From assembly GCA_021531795.1 (NCBI GenBank), contig JADYUL010000001.1, positions 248,001 through 312,000 of the forward strand: a stretch of 64,000 nt of DNA. The letters are read 5' to 3'. The notes under the pieces were generated by a model that was not told the origin of the DNA, ran no database searches, and saw only the letters and a program-made list of their open reading frames with translations. The stretch's first letter is position 1. Each line of letters opens with the position of its first letter. Source of the stretch: Lacrimispora saccharolytica (GTDB taxonomy: Bacteria > Bacillota > Clostridia > Lachnospirales > Lachnospiraceae). This document shows positions 45,759 through 55,499 of this stretch, piece after piece. A program made the translations under genes and the position numbers.

Positions 45759-46949
45759 ATGGCTATTCTGGAGACAAAGAGAGTAATAGTGCAGCCGAGA
45801 AGACGGAAGATGAGCAAGAGAAGAAGAACCATCGAGCTTGTGATTAAGGGAGTGGCTCTTGCAACCTTCGCCTTCGCAGTAGCTTTTGCAGTATATATGG
45901 TGGGCATTGCAAGATACGACGTGATTAATCTGTCGGACCTTACAAGTGCAACACTTACAGGATATGACGGAAGCGGAACACTCGGCGTTGAAACTGAGAT
46001 ACTACCTGAGTACGGAGCGTTTTTTGAAACGGTAAAGGTAGACATTTTAGAGAACGATAAGACTAAGAATGGTGAACTGTCCAATGGTGACAAGCTTGAG
46101 ATAGAATACAGCTATGACAAGGATCTGGCCAAGAGCCTGGGACTTAAGGTTAAGGGCAAGAAGGAGACAGTGACGGTTAAGGACCTGCCTGAGGCAACTG
46201 TTATCAGCAAGGATGAGCTGTTTAGCGGAATCATTGTTGAGACTGAGGGCGTGGCACCGATGATGACGGTGAACGTTGTTAATAATACTACCGATGAGGT
46301 TCTCAAAACCGTGGAATTCAGTATTGTTGACCCCAAGGAATGCTATGATGACGGGGACGTGATTACTATCAAAGCAAGCTTTGATTCCGAGACTCTGGCT
46401 AAATATACCTATGAGATAGAGGGTGAGGGCAACAGCTTAACCAAGGATTACACAGTATCATCCAAGGAAAGATATCTGACCGATATATCCGAGGTTCCGG
46501 ATGAACTCTTAGAGGAGATGAAGAGTAAGGGTGCAACGCTGTTCGGTACAGAACCCGGAGATGCCAATGAGTTTGGACTCAGAGTTTTCTCTGATGCCGG
46601 CAAGATGTACAGTACGGACGGAACTGACTATACCTTTAGATTCACAACTGTGTCATTCATCTCAGCATATTTTGCCTGTGTAACCGAAGAACATATAGGT
46701 GAGCCGGGCATGCATTACAATGATGTGAAGATCGTATATGATACAGCCATCTCACAGAATGACGGTGAGACGGTACCTGCAGAGGCTGTTGTCATCTTCA
46801 GAAATCTGATTAAGAAGGAAGATGGAAGCATAGAAGTCAATCTGGACGAAGGGCAGATAATCTCTGTTTCAAGAAGAGATGATCAGATTAAGAAGCTGGT
46901 TCGTTGTACAGATGATGATACATATGTCGCTGTGAAGTTCGAGCGATAG
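45759..46949 (+). CDS. Membrane-anchored extracellular protein of unknown function with a duplicated beta module
   Basis: I do not recognise a named family for this 396-residue protein. A very basic N terminus (QPRRRKMSKRRR) is followed by one hydrophobic helix at about 28-50, giving a type II membrane anchor with the rest outside. Two related segments follow. One has NGDKLEIEYSYDKDLAKSLG (about 109-128), the other has DGDVITIKASFDSETLAKYT (about 188-207). Both are flanked by beta-rich stretches, and the first is preceded by TGYDGSGT. The pattern recalls surface/lipoprotein beta modules common in Lachnospiraceae, from memory. The C-terminal half (about 250-396) has no visible motif. Ribosome site GGAGGG lies 10 nt upstream. 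It sits between a hydrolase and putP. Confidence 0.75.
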   Translation: MAILETKRVIVQPRRRKMSKRRRTIELVIKGVALATFAFAVAFAVYMVGIARYDVINLSDLTSATLTGYDGSGTLGVETEILPEYGAFFETVKVDILENDKTKNGELSNGDKLEIEYSYDKDLAKSLGLKVKGKKETVTVKDLPEATVISKDELFSGIIVETEGVAPMMTVNVVNNTTDEVLKTVEFSIVDPKECYDDGDVITIKASFDSETLAKYTYEIEGEGNSLTKDYTVSSKERYLTDISEVPDELLEEMKSKGATLFGTEPGDANEFGLRVFSDAGKMYSTDGTDYTFRFTTVSFISAYFACVTEEHIGEPGMHYNDVKIVYDTAISQNDGETVPAEAVVIFRNLIKKEDGSIEVNLDEGQIISVSRRDDQIKKLVRCTDDDTYVAVKFER

Positions 46950-46971
46950 ATAATATAAGAGGAGGGATATT

Positions 46972-48504
46972 ATGAATACTATTAATTTCTGTATTCTTGT
47001 AGCTATGTGCATATATCTGCTTATGATGCTGGCTATAGGATTTATCTTCAGTAAGAACAATGGGGATTCCACAGATTTCTACCTGGGAGGCCGTAAGATG
47101 GGTCCTCTGGTTACAGCGATGTCTGCGGAAGCATCGGACATGTCATCATGGCTGCTTATGGGACTCCCGGGTCTGGCATATCTGTCAGGTATCTGTGAGC
47201 CGGTGTGGACAGCTTTAGGACTTGGAATCGGTACATATCTTAACTGGCTTCTGGTGTCTAAGCGACTCAGAAGGTATTCAAGCAATATCGGCGCTTTTAC
47301 AGTACCACAGTTTTTTTCAAAGAGATTTCATGATGATAAGAATATATTAAGTGCCATTGCGGCTCTTGTTATCATTATTTTCTTTGTTCCCTATACAGCA
47401 AGCGGATTTGCTGCCTGCGGTAAGCTGTTTAACAGTTTATTCGGTGTAGACTATACAGTAGCAATGGTTGGCTCTGCCATCGTCATTGTTCTATACACCG
47501 TAACAGGAGGCTTCAAGGCTGTATCTACCACAGACTTTATTCAGAGTATTGTAATGAGTATTGCACTTGTTGCGGTTCTGATCTACGGTATTCAGACTGC
47601 AGGCGGAATGGAAGCGGTTATTGCCAATGCTAAGGCTCTTCCCGGACACTTAAGTCTGTCCGACATCTATGATGTAACAACAGGTTCGGCAATGAGCTAC
47701 GGCGGTGTTATCGCAATAATATCTACTCTTGCATGGGGACTCGGATACTTCGGTATGCCTCATATACTGCTTAGGTTCATGGCTATTGAGGATGAGAATA
47801 AGCTTAAACTCAGCAGAAGAGTGGCAACCGTATGGGTATTCATCGCAATGGGTGCTGCAATTGTAATCGGTGTGGTAGGACTTGGTGTTACCAACGCGGG
47901 AGTACTTGAGTATCTTGATAATGCTTCATCAGCTGAGACCATCATGGTAAGGCTTGCGGGGCTTATCTCAGAGCATGGTATACTTACAGCAATACTGGCG
48001 GGTGTAATCCTTGCGGGTGTACTTGCTGCTACAATGTCAACAGCGGATTCACAGATGCTTGCTGCGGCCTCATCTGTATCTGAGAATATAATCGGTGAGT
48101 TCTTCGGAATTAAGCTTGATGAGAAGAAGAAGCTTGTAACAGCAAGAGTGGCAATTGTGATTATAGCCATTCTGGGTGTACTCTTTGCATTGGATCCCAA
48201 TTCTTCCGTATTCAGAATTGTATCCTTCGCATGGGCAGGCTTCGGCGGTGCCTTCGGTGCGCTGACCCTTCTGTCGCTGTTCTGGAAGAGAACAACCTTA
48301 GCAGGCGCACTGGCCGGAATGATTTCGGGTGGTGCGATGGTATTCATCTGGAAGTTTGCGGTTAAGCCAATCGGCGGTGTGTTCGCAATCTATGAGCTTC
48401 TGCCTGCCTTCATTGTATCGTTCATATTCATTGTTGTTGTGAGCCTCCTTACCAAGACTCCTGACGAGGATGTGATCAAGGAATTCGAAGCAAGCAAGGG
48501 CTGA
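46972..48504 (+). CDS. putP: Sodium/proline symporter
   Basis: A 510-residue member of the sodium:solute symporter family with about 13 membrane helices. The N-terminal DFYLGGRKMGPLVTAMSAEA and SDMSSWLLMGLPG are close to the PutP subgroup. Further family motifs are VLYTVTGGFKAVSTTDF, GYFGMPHILLRFMAI and STADSQMLAAASS (Na+ site). Proline is the likely substrate. It begins after GAGGAGGG and ends at a terminator. Confidence 0.94.
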   Translation: MNTINFCILVAMCIYLLMMLAIGFIFSKNNGDSTDFYLGGRKMGPLVTAMSAEASDMSSWLLMGLPGLAYLSGICEPVWTALGLGIGTYLNWLLVSKRLRRYSSNIGAFTVPQFFSKRFHDDKNILSAIAALVIIIFFVPYTASGFAACGKLFNSLFGVDYTVAMVGSAIVIVLYTVTGGFKAVSTTDFIQSIVMSIALVAVLIYGIQTAGGMEAVIANAKALPGHLSLSDIYDVTTGSAMSYGGVIAIISTLAWGLGYFGMPHILLRFMAIEDENKLKLSRRVATVWVFIAMGAAIVIGVVGLGVTNAGVLEYLDNASSAETIMVRLAGLISEHGILTAILAGVILAGVLAATMSTADSQMLAAASSVSENIIGEFFGIKLDEKKKLVTARVAIVIIAILGVLFALDPNSSVFRIVSFAWAGFGGAFGALTLLSLFWKRTTLAGALAGMISGGAMVFIWKFAVKPIGGVFAIYELLPAFIVSFIFIVVVSLLTKTPDEDVIKEFEASKG

Positions 48505-48518
48505 ATAATGTGATTTTT

Positions 48519-48549
48519 CTCCGGGAGATATTCTCCCGGAGTTTTTTTG
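48519..48549 (+). terminator. Intrinsic terminator of putP
   Basis: CTCCGGGAGA (48519-48528) pairs perfectly with TCTCCCGGAG (48532-48541) around TAT, followed by seven T. Confidence 0.95.
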
Positions 48550-48722
48550 TGCAATATATCCATCAGAGGCAGGTGTTATTTGGTAAAAAATACTAATTTT
48601 AGAAAAGTTTCGTAAATTTAGGCAAAACCTATTGATTTTTCTTTATTTATGTTATACACTACCAAATGAAGAAAACAGTACGGAAGTACGTTAATTAACT
48701 TATAATTTTTCAGGAGGACAAA
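48550..48722 (+). other. AT-rich upstream region of glgP
   Basis: This 173-nt gap holds the glgP control region. TATACA at about 48651 could be a -10, but no good -35 lies at the right distance, so I do not call a promoter. A short palindromic stretch (GTACGGAAGTAC, then TTAATTAA) lies near 48680-48700. AGGAGG precedes the glgP start. Confidence 0.3.
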
Positions 48723-51050
48723 ATGGCATTACAGGCTACATTACAGAGAAACGTAATTGAGGACCACATTGAAGACGAGCTTAAGAACATCGCCAAGGAG
48801 ATGTTCGGTAAGGAACTTGACAAGTGTACAGATAAGGAAACTTATTACTGTGTACTTGAGTTGACCAAGGGACTTACACAGTCTACAACTCCGATTGCAG
48901 GTGAGAAGAAGATATACTATATCTCGGCTGAGTTCCTGATCGGAAGACTTATGTCCAACAACCTTATTAATCTTGGAATGTATGACAAGGTTAAGGAGGT
49001 TCTTGCTAAGCATGGTAAGGACATGGCACTTATTGAAGAGTGCGAGCCTGAACCCTCGCTCGGTAACGGCGGTCTCGGACGTCTGGCTGCCTGCTTCCTT
49101 GACAGTATAGCAACACTGGGTCTTCCCGGAGACGGTATCGGACTTAATTATCATCTTGGCCTTTTCAAGCAGGAGTTCAAGGATAAGAAGCAGTTCGCTA
49201 CAAAGAATGAATGGATTGAGAAGCTGTCATGGCTTAACAAGACAGACTTAAGCTTTGAGGTTAAGTTTGGAGATATGTCCGTTCGTTCAAGACTGTATGA
49301 TATTGACGTGATCGGATACGATAACGGTGTGAATAAGCTTCACTTATTCGATCTTGAGACTATTGATGAGAGCATCGTTAAGAAGGGTATCGATTTTGAC
49401 AAGGAGGATATTCTTAAGAACCTCACACTTTTCCTGTATCCGGATGATTCGGATGAGGCAGGTAATCTCCTTAGAATTTACCAGGAGTATTTCATGGTAA
49501 GTAATGCTGCTCAGCTCATTCTCTGGGAGATGAAGGAGCGTCATTATGACTTAAGAAAGATGTATGAGCACTGCGCTATCCAGATCAACGATACACATCC
49601 TTCAATGGTTATCCCTGAACTTATCAGAATCCTTGTTGATGACAAGGCATTCACTCTTGATGAGGCTATTGATGTTGTATCAAAGACTTGTGCCTATACC
49701 AACCATACAATTCTTGCTGAGGCTCTTGAGAAGTGGCCTATCGAGTACCTTGAGAAGGTTGTTCCTCACCTCATTCCCATTATCAAGGAACTTGATAAGA
49801 GAGTAAGAGCTAAGTTCGATGATGAGAGCGTATATATCATCGATGAGAACGAAAGAGTACATATGGCTCATATGGATATTCATTACGGATACTCTATCAA
49901 TGGTGTTGCCGCAATCCATACAGAGATTCTGAAGGATACAGAGCTTAACAACTTCTACAAGATTTATCCTGAGAAGTTTAACAATAAGACAAACGGTATT
50001 ACCTTCCGCAGATGGCTTATGAGCTGTAACAGGGAACTTGACAGCCTTATCACAGCAACAATCGGAAGCGGTTACAAGAAGAACGCATTCGAACTTGAGA
50101 AACTTCTTGAGCACAAGGACGATGCTGCTTTCTTAGCTAAGATGCAGGCAATCAAGGATGACAAGAAGAAGGCCCTTGCTGCATATCTTAAGGAGAAGGA
50201 GGGTGTTGAGGTTGATCCTACATCCATCTTCGACATTCAGATTAAGAGACTTCACGAGTATAAGCGTCAGCAGATGAATGCATTATACATCATTCATAAG
50301 TATTTAGAGATTAAGAGAGGTAAGAAGCCGGCAAGACCTATGACATTCATCTTCGGTGCCAAGGCAGCTCCTGCATATATCATTGCACAGGATATTATCC
50401 ACCTGCTGCTCTGCCTTCAGGAGATTGTGGCTAAGGATCCGGAGGTATCACCTTATATGAAGGTTGTAATGGTAGAGAACTACAACGTAAGCTATGCAGA
50501 GAAGCTTGTTCCGGCAGCGGATATCTCTGAGCAGATATCACTTGCTTCCAAGGAGGCATCCGGTACAGGTAACATGAAGCTCATGCTTAACGGTGCCGTT
50601 ACTCTCGGAACATCTGACGGAGCTAACGTTGAGATTCACGAGCTTGTAGGTGATGATAACATCTATATCTTCGGTGAGAAGTCTGATGCCGTAATCAAAC
50701 ACTATGAGAAGGCGGATTATGTATCTAAGGACTTCTATGAGAAGAGCCCTGTTATCAAGGAGGCTGTTGACTTCATCATCAGCGATGAAGTAGTAAAGGT
50801 TGGCGACAAGAAGAACCTTGAGAGACTGTACAAGGAGCTTATCAATAAGGACTGGTTCATGACCTTACTTGACCTTGAGGACTATATTAAGGTTAAGGAT
50901 AAGATGTTTGAAGACTATGAGGACAGAGCTAAGTGGCAGAGCATGATGCTTGTGAACATTGCCAAGGCAGGCTTCTTCTCGTCAGACAGAACGATCGAAG
51001 AGTATGACAGAGATATCTGGCACTTAAGAGAGTCTGTAAAGAACAGCTAA
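48723..51050 (+). CDS. glgP: Glycogen/starch phosphorylase
   Basis: GlgP releases glucose 1-phosphate from glycogen or other alpha-glucans. The 775-residue protein shows [50 protein letters not shown], the [17 protein letters not shown] block and the PLP-lysine motif [20 protein letters not shown] followed by DGANVEI. It is somewhat shorter than the roughly 800-840 residues of many homologues. It is monocistronic, between two terminators, without neighbouring glycogen genes. Confidence 0.97.
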   Translation: MALQATLQRNVIEDHIEDELKNIAKEMFGKELDKCTDKETYYCVLELTKGLTQSTTPIAGEKKIYYISAEFLIGRLMSNNLINLGMYDKVKEVLAKHGKDMALIEECEPEPSLGNGGLGRLAACFLDSIATLGLPGDGIGLNYHLGLFKQEFKDKKQFATKNEWIEKLSWLNKTDLSFEVKFGDMSVRSRLYDIDVIGYDNGVNKLHLFDLETIDESIVKKGIDFDKEDILKNLTLFLYPDDSDEAGNLLRIYQEYFMVSNAAQLILWEMKERHYDLRKMYEHCAIQINDTHPSMVIPELIRILVDDKAFTLDEAIDVVSKTCAYTNHTILAEALEKWPIEYLEKVVPHLIPIIKELDKRVRAKFDDESVYIIDENERVHMAHMDIHYGYSINGVAAIHTEILKDTELNNFYKIYPEKFNNKTNGITFRRWLMSCNRELDSLITATIGSGYKKNAFELEKLLEHKDDAAFLAKMQAIKDDKKKALAAYLKEKEGVEVDPTSIFDIQIKRLHEYKRQQMNALYIIHKYLEIKRGKKPARPMTFIFGAKAAPAYIIAQDIIHLLLCLQEIVAKDPEVSPYMKVVMVENYNVSYAEKLVPAADISEQISLASKEASGTGNMKLMLNGAVTLGTSDGANVEIHELVGDDNIYIFGEKSDAVIKHYEKADYVSKDFYEKSPVIKEAVDFIISDEVVKVGDKKNLERLYKELINKDWFMTLLDLEDYIKVKDKMFEDYEDRAKWQSMMLVNIAKAGFFSSDRTIEEYDRDIWHLRESVKNS

Positions 51051-51092
51051 AATAGTATAATCAAAATATAAAACCCTTCATTTATCTGCTTT

Positions 51093-51126
51093 AAGGTGCG
51101 ATTTTTTAGTCGCACCTTTTTGCTTT
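51093..51126 (+). terminator. Intrinsic terminator of glgP
   Basis: AAGGTGCGA (51093-51101) pairs perfectly with TCGCACCTT (51110-51118), loop TTTTTTAG, followed by a T-rich run. Confidence 0.9.
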
Positions 51127-51188
51127 TTTTGATATACTTATTTGCGTAAAGTTTTGTAAATAACATGAGGAAGTACAGAGAGTAGATT

Positions 51189-52193
51189 ATGTCAGAAGAG
51201 AAAAGATTCGCAGTTTTGATTGATGCAGATAACATAGCGCCTAAGTATGTTACCAGTATTCTTAATGAGATAAGTAATAAGGGCACAATTACCTACAAGA
51301 GGGTATATTGTGACTGGACCGGCAACAGCGCATCGGGCTGGAAGAAGGTACTGCTTAAGCACAGCCTGACCCCCATCCAGCAATACAGTTATACATATGG
51401 AAAAAATGCTACCGACTCAGCTATGATAATAGACGCTATGGATATTCTGTATGGCGGAGAGGTTGAAGGCTTCGCACTCTGCTCGTCGGACAGTGATTTC
51501 ACAAGGCTTGCGGCAAGACTTAGAGAGGCCGGCAAGATGGTTATCGGTCTTGGAGAAAGCAAGACTCCGTCACCCTTCTGTGCAGCCTGCAATGAGTTCA
51601 AGTTCCTTGACAGGATCGCGGATGATGATGACGACAGAGAGTCTGTAAAGAACAGCAAGAAGAAGAGTGGAAAGAGTGAGGAGAAGCCCGATACAAAAAC
51701 TAAGAAGGAGGCTTCCGCAGACAAGGATGATGAGACCTCCATTACTCCTCTGGAACAGATAGCTTCGGCACTTAAGGATATTATCCTTGCCAACGGAGAT
51801 GATACCAACGGAATAGATATGGGCGAGCTTGGAAGCAGACTGCAGAAGAGATATCCTGATTTCGATACCAGAAATTACGGTTATTCTAAGTTCTCCATTT
51901 TCTTAAAGACCTTTGATTTTCTCAGTATGGAGCATATAGGAACCTCCATTAATGTCTCGCTCAACGTATCCGGAAGCGTTGACGCCCTGGAGAACGGTAT
52001 TGTAGAGATGGTACGGGTTCATGGAGATAAGGGAATCAATTTAGGTACACTGAGTTCGGAGATTAAGAATGAATATCCGGATTTCAATCCGAAGGAATAC
52101 GGCTTCTCTAAGTTTGAGCAGTACATCAGAAGTATTGACAGACTGGAAGTGAAGAGTGTGACACCACTCAATAAAAAGGTGTATATTAAATAA
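51189..52193 (+). CDS. NYN-domain ribonuclease-like protein with two OST-HTH (LOTUS) domains
   Basis: A 334-residue protein with three parts. Residues 5-142 form a NYN/PIN-like nuclease domain (DUF88/LabA type). Its acidic metal-binding residues are Asp12, Asp14 and Asn15 (LIDADNIAP), Asp76 (NATDSAMIIDAMD) and Asp101/Asp103 (CSSDSDF). A Lys/Glu/Asp-rich linker follows (145-183). Two OST-HTH/LOTUS domains occupy about 185-247 and 263-322, each ending in a similar phrase (DTRNYGYSKFSIFLKTF and NPKEYGFSKFEQYIRS). The domains suggest RNA binding and cleavage. The arrangement is known in bacteria and resembles eukaryotic MARF1-like proteins. Target unknown. Monocistronic. Confidence 0.9.
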   Translation: MSEEKRFAVLIDADNIAPKYVTSILNEISNKGTITYKRVYCDWTGNSASGWKKVLLKHSLTPIQQYSYTYGKNATDSAMIIDAMDILYGGEVEGFALCSSDSDFTRLAARLREAGKMVIGLGESKTPSPFCAACNEFKFLDRIADDDDDRESVKNSKKKSGKSEEKPDTKTKKEASADKDDETSITPLEQIASALKDIILANGDDTNGIDMGELGSRLQKRYPDFDTRNYGYSKFSIFLKTFDFLSMEHIGTSINVSLNVSGSVDALENGIVEMVRVHGDKGINLGTLSSEIKNEYPDFNPKEYGFSKFEQYIRSIDRLEVKSVTPLNKKVYIK

Positions 52194-52253
52194 CATCCGG
52201 TTGCAAATGCTTAAAATGTTTTGACAACTTGCTTAATTATTGCGCTGTTGCGA

Positions 52254-52282
52254 TTGCATTTAGGCGATTTGCAAGGTATAAT
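52254..52282 (+). promoter_or_regulatory. Promoter of the deacetylase-bactofilin(-pyrH) genes
   Basis: TTGCAT (52254-52259) and a perfect TATAAT (52277-52282) are separated by 17 bp. The expected start at about 52289 leaves only some 24 nt before the ATG at 52313. Confidence 0.75.
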
Positions 52283-52312
52283 TATTAACGATATTAATAC
52301 TTGAGTTGGTTT

Positions 52313-53281
52313 ATGGAAGATACTTCGATACAGAATAGGAGAAGGAAGCGGGTTAAGGTTATCAAAGCGTTAATCGTTTTCTTTTTCCTGGTCTTTATTA
52401 CAATTCCCATAGCCTGTGCGATTTATCTTGGGTGTGCTCTTTATATGACGAATAATGAGCTAATGGAGATGAGTTCCCAATATGAAGCACAGCTTACAAT
52501 AACAGATGATCTCCAACAGAGACTGTACACTGAAGAGAATGAGAGGATAGCTGCTGAGGCTGAGCTTAGCGAGGCGGCGGTATCAATCAACCTTGAGAAT
52601 GTGGATACGGATACGGTGGAGATTGAAGCGGGCGATGAGAAGCCTGTAAGAGAAGTATATCTGACTTTTGATGACGGACCCAGTATCTATACGGAACAGA
52701 TTCTTGATATTCTGGATGAGTATGGGGTGAAGGCCACCTTCTTCGTGACCGGAGAGGCGGCTGAGGCCTTCCCTGAGAGGTATCAGGCTATCTACGACAG
52801 AGGTCATACCCTTGCGATGCATTCCTACAGTCACATATATAAAGACATATATAAGGACAAGGACAGCTTCATTAAGGATTTCAACCGTATAAGGGATTAT
52901 GTTAAGGGGATTACCGGTGAGGATCCGGTTATATACAGATTCCCGGGAGGAAGCTCCAATACGGTGAGTCAGACAGATATGGATGAATTGTGTGAATATC
53001 TTAATGCGGAGGGTGTTAAGTATTTTGACTGGAATGTATCAAGCGGTGATGCCAGCAGGATCACACTTTCATCGGACAGAATCGTAGCCAACTGCTTAGC
53101 AGGAATTAATAATCATAATGAGTCTGTCGTGCTTATGCATGACACATCAACTAAGTATACTACTGTTGCGGCACTGCCAACATTGTTGGAGACGTTGTCT
53201 GCTATGGAGGATGTTGAGGTGTTGCCTATTACGGCAGATACAGTGGCGGTACAGCATAAAGAACTAAAGGAGGCGGAGTAA
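52313..53281 (+). CDS. Membrane-anchored polysaccharide deacetylase (NodB family)
   Basis: A 322-residue protein with a basic N terminus, one membrane helix (about 15-40) and a short coiled coil (about 50-85), then a NodB deacetylase domain outside the membrane. Catalytic and metal motifs are LTFDDGPS (base and metal Asp), MHSYSH (metal His pair) and YRFPGGSSN. It probably removes acetyl groups from peptidoglycan or another glycan, altering lysozyme sensitivity. The ATG at 52313 is used; TTG 52301 is also in frame, and neither has a clear ribosome binding site. The bactofilin gene begins at the next base after its stop. Confidence 0.92.
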   Translation: MEDTSIQNRRRKRVKVIKALIVFFFLVFITIPIACAIYLGCALYMTNNELMEMSSQYEAQLTITDDLQQRLYTEENERIAAEAELSEAAVSINLENVDTDTVEIEAGDEKPVREVYLTFDDGPSIYTEQILDILDEYGVKATFFVTGEAAEAFPERYQAIYDRGHTLAMHSYSHIYKDIYKDKDSFIKDFNRIRDYVKGITGEDPVIYRFPGGSSNTVSQTDMDELCEYLNAEGVKYFDWNVSSGDASRITLSSDRIVANCLAGINNHNESVVLMHDTSTKYTTVAALPTLLETLSAMEDVEVLPITADTVAVQHKELKEAE

Positions 53282-54229
53282 ATGGGATTTTTTTCTGATT
53301 TGAAGGAAGATTTGGCGCAGGCTGTGAGCGAACTCGTACCGGAGGATAACGGTAAGGTTTCTAAGGTTGACGAGGAAGCATTATTACAGGCAGCTGAGGA
53401 ATCAATGGGTATGGAGCACAAGGAGGAGACAACATCTTCTGCATCATTCGAGGATCTTCCCTCAATGGATGGAGATGCATTTGTTAAGCCTGAATATTCA
53501 TTCCCTGATATGTCAGATTTTGATAAGTCGATTGTTGCAGCTAAGCCTGTAATCGAAGAGCCGGCAGTAGAAGAGCCTGCGATTGAGGAGCCCGTGGCAG
53601 AGGAGCCTGTAGCAGAGGAGCCTGCAGTCACAGAGCCTGCATATTCGGCACCTGTGGCAGAAGAGCCCGTGGTTACAGAAGAGACATCTTCATATTCATC
53701 AGATTATACTAATTCATATTCATATAGTGCACCCGTAGAGGAGCCGGTAGTAGAGGAGGAGCCTGTGGAAGAGTATTTCGTAAGCGATGAAGTTGCTACT
53801 ATTACCAAGATGATGACTCTTAACGGAGATATTGAGAGCCATGGCTCACTGGATGTTATCGGATGTGTTAACGGTAACATCTCAATCAGAGGAAAGCTCA
53901 ATGTTACAGGTGTGATCAAGGGTAATTCAGAGGCAGCTGAGTTCTTCGCACAGAATGCCAGAATCGATGGTGATATCTCAACAACAGGACCTATCAAGGT
54001 TGGACAGGATACGATTATTAAGGGTAACCTCTATGCAACAAGTGCTGTTATTGCAGGTGCCGTAAAGGGGGATATCGATGTTCATGGACCTGTAATTCTT
54101 GATTCTACAGCTATTGTTATGGGTAATATCAAGTCTAAGGCTGTTCAGATTAATAACGGAGCTGCTATCGAAGGCTTATGCTCACAGTGCTATGCAGATG
54201 TAAGTCCTAAGAATTTCTTTGCAGAGTAG
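53282..54229 (+). CDS. Bactofilin (polymer-forming cytoskeletal protein) with acidic Pro/Glu repeats
   Basis: 315 residues. Residues 1-95 are acidic and partly helical. Residues 95-175 are low-complexity repeats of the type EEPA/EEPV, interrupted by a Ser/Tyr-rich stretch. Residues 185-305 form the bactofilin domain: repeated beta turns such as ITKMMTLNGDIESHGSLDVI, GCVNGNISIRGKLNV, GVIKGNSEAAEFFAQ, IDGDISTTGPIKVG and TIIKGNLYATSAVI. Bactofilins polymerise without nucleotides and often recruit cell-wall enzymes. The adjacent deacetylase is a plausible client. The repeat-rich N-terminal region is longer than in short bactofilins. Its AAAGGAGGCGGAG ribosome site lies in the end of the deacetylase gene. 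Confidence 0.9.
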   Translation: MGFFSDLKEDLAQAVSELVPEDNGKVSKVDEEALLQAAEESMGMEHKEETTSSASFEDLPSMDGDAFVKPEYSFPDMSDFDKSIVAAKPVIEEPAVEEPAIEEPVAEEPVAEEPAVTEPAYSAPVAEEPVVTEETSSYSSDYTNSYSYSAPVEEPVVEEEPVEEYFVSDEVATITKMMTLNGDIESHGSLDVIGCVNGNISIRGKLNVTGVIKGNSEAAEFFAQNARIDGDISTTGPIKVGQDTIIKGNLYATSAVIAGAVKGDIDVHGPVILDSTAIVMGNIKSKAVQINNGAAIEGLCSQCYADVSPKNFFAE

Positions 54230-54236
54230 GAGTTGT

Positions 54237-54932
54237 ATGAAGAGGATTTTACTTAAGCTTAGTGGCGAGGCCCTGGCGGGAGATAAGCACAAGGGCTTTG
54301 ATGATGAAACTATTCTCGCAGTAGCAAGACAGGTCAAGGAGCTGGTTGATGACGGAATCCAGGTGGGAATCGTTATAGGCGGTGGCAATTTCTGGAGAGG
54401 TCGTCAGAATAATACCGTTGACAGAACCAAGGCAGACCAGATAGGTATGCTTGCTACGGTTATGAACTGTATATATGTATCAGAGATGTTCAGGTCAGTT
54501 GGGATGATGACTTCAATCCTCACACCCTTTGAATGCGGCGCTTTTACCAAACTCTTCAGTAAGGACAGAGCGAACAAATACTTTTCTAAGGGTATGGTCG
54601 TATTCTTCGCGGGAGGAACGGGACATCCGTATTTCTCAACAGATACGGGAGTGGTGCTTCGTGCGATAGAAGTGGATGCAGATGTTATCCTGCTTGCCAA
54701 GGCTGTGGATGCGGTATATGACTCGGATCCGAGAACCAATCCCAATGCCGTTAAGTATGATTCGGTAAGCATTGATGAGGTAATAGAGAAGAACCTCCAG
54801 GTTGTTGACATGACGGCGTCAATACTTGCCAGGGACAATAAGATGCCCATGTGGGTATTTGGACTTAATGAAGAGAACAGTATCGTTAATGCTGTTAAGG
54901 GTACCTTCAAGGGTACGAAAGTAACTGTTTAA
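54237..54932 (+). CDS. pyrH: UMP kinase
   Basis: PyrH phosphorylates UMP to UDP. The 231-residue amino-acid-kinase fold begins KRILLKLSGEALAGD and has VIGGGNFWRGRQ, MLATVMN, FFAGGTGHPYFSTDT and ILLAKAVDAVYDSDP. The ATG at 54237 follows TAGGAG that overlaps the bactofilin stop, so it is only 7 nt downstream of bactofilin. It heads the conserved run pyrH-frr-uppS-cdsA-dxr-rseP. Confidence 0.97.
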   Translation: MKRILLKLSGEALAGDKHKGFDDETILAVARQVKELVDDGIQVGIVIGGGNFWRGRQNNTVDRTKADQIGMLATVMNCIYVSEMFRSVGMMTSILTPFECGAFTKLFSKDRANKYFSKGMVVFFAGGTGHPYFSTDTGVVLRAIEVDADVILLAKAVDAVYDSDPRTNPNAVKYDSVSIDEVIEKNLQVVDMTASILARDNKMPMWVFGLNEENSIVNAVKGTFKGTKVTV

Positions 54933-54941
54933 GGAGTTAGT

Positions 54942-55493
54942 ATGAACGAAAGATTGAATGTATATAGCGACAAGATGACCAAGGCCTATGATCATCTTAT
55001 TGCAGATTACCAGACAATAAGAGCAGGTCGTGCCAATCCTCATGTACTGGATAAGGTTAAGGTTGATTATTACGGAACACCTACTCCTATTCAGCAGGTA
55101 GGTAATATATCTGTTCCGGAGGCTAGGATGATTCAGATAGCACCCTGGGAGAAGAGTCTGATTAAGGAGATTGAGAAGGCTATTCTGGCATCGGATGTCG
55201 GAATTACACCAAGCAATGACGGTTCGGTAATAAGACTTGTATTCCCTGAACTTACAGAGGAGAGACGTAAGGAACTCTCTAAGGATGTTAAGAAGAAGGG
55301 TGAGGATGCCAAGGTTGCGGTAAGAAATATCAGACGTGACGGTAACGATGCTTTCAAGAAGCTCGCCAAGGAGGATATATCTGAAGACGAGATAAAGGAT
55401 ATGGAAGAGCAGCTCCAGAAGATGACAGATAAGTTCATCAAGGATATTGATGCAGCAATCGAGGAGAAGTCTAAGGAGATTATGACAGTATAA
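54942..55493 (+). CDS. frr: Ribosome recycling factor
   Basis: Frr splits post-termination ribosomes together with EF-G. The 183 residues are near the usual 185 and include IRAGRANPHVLDKVKVDYYG, NISVPEARMIQIAPWEKSL, LTEERRKELSKDVKKKGEDA and the C-terminal helix KFIKDIDAAIEEKSKEIM. It lies 9 nt after pyrH with AAGGAG upstream and ends at a terminator. Confidence 0.98.
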   Translation: MNERLNVYSDKMTKAYDHLIADYQTIRAGRANPHVLDKVKVDYYGTPTPIQQVGNISVPEARMIQIAPWEKSLIKEIEKAILASDVGITPSNDGSVIRLVFPELTEERRKELSKDVKKKGEDAKVAVRNIRRDGNDAFKKLAKEDISEDEIKDMEEQLQKMTDKFIKDIDAAIEEKSKEIMTV

Positions 55494-55499
55494 TAGTGA

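Noticed and set aside
53555..53790. Tandem DNA repeat or recombination hotspot in the bactofilin gene
   Set aside because: The repetition is at protein level (EEPA/EEPV) with varied codons and stays in frame, so it is a low-complexity protein segment rather than a DNA repeat element.
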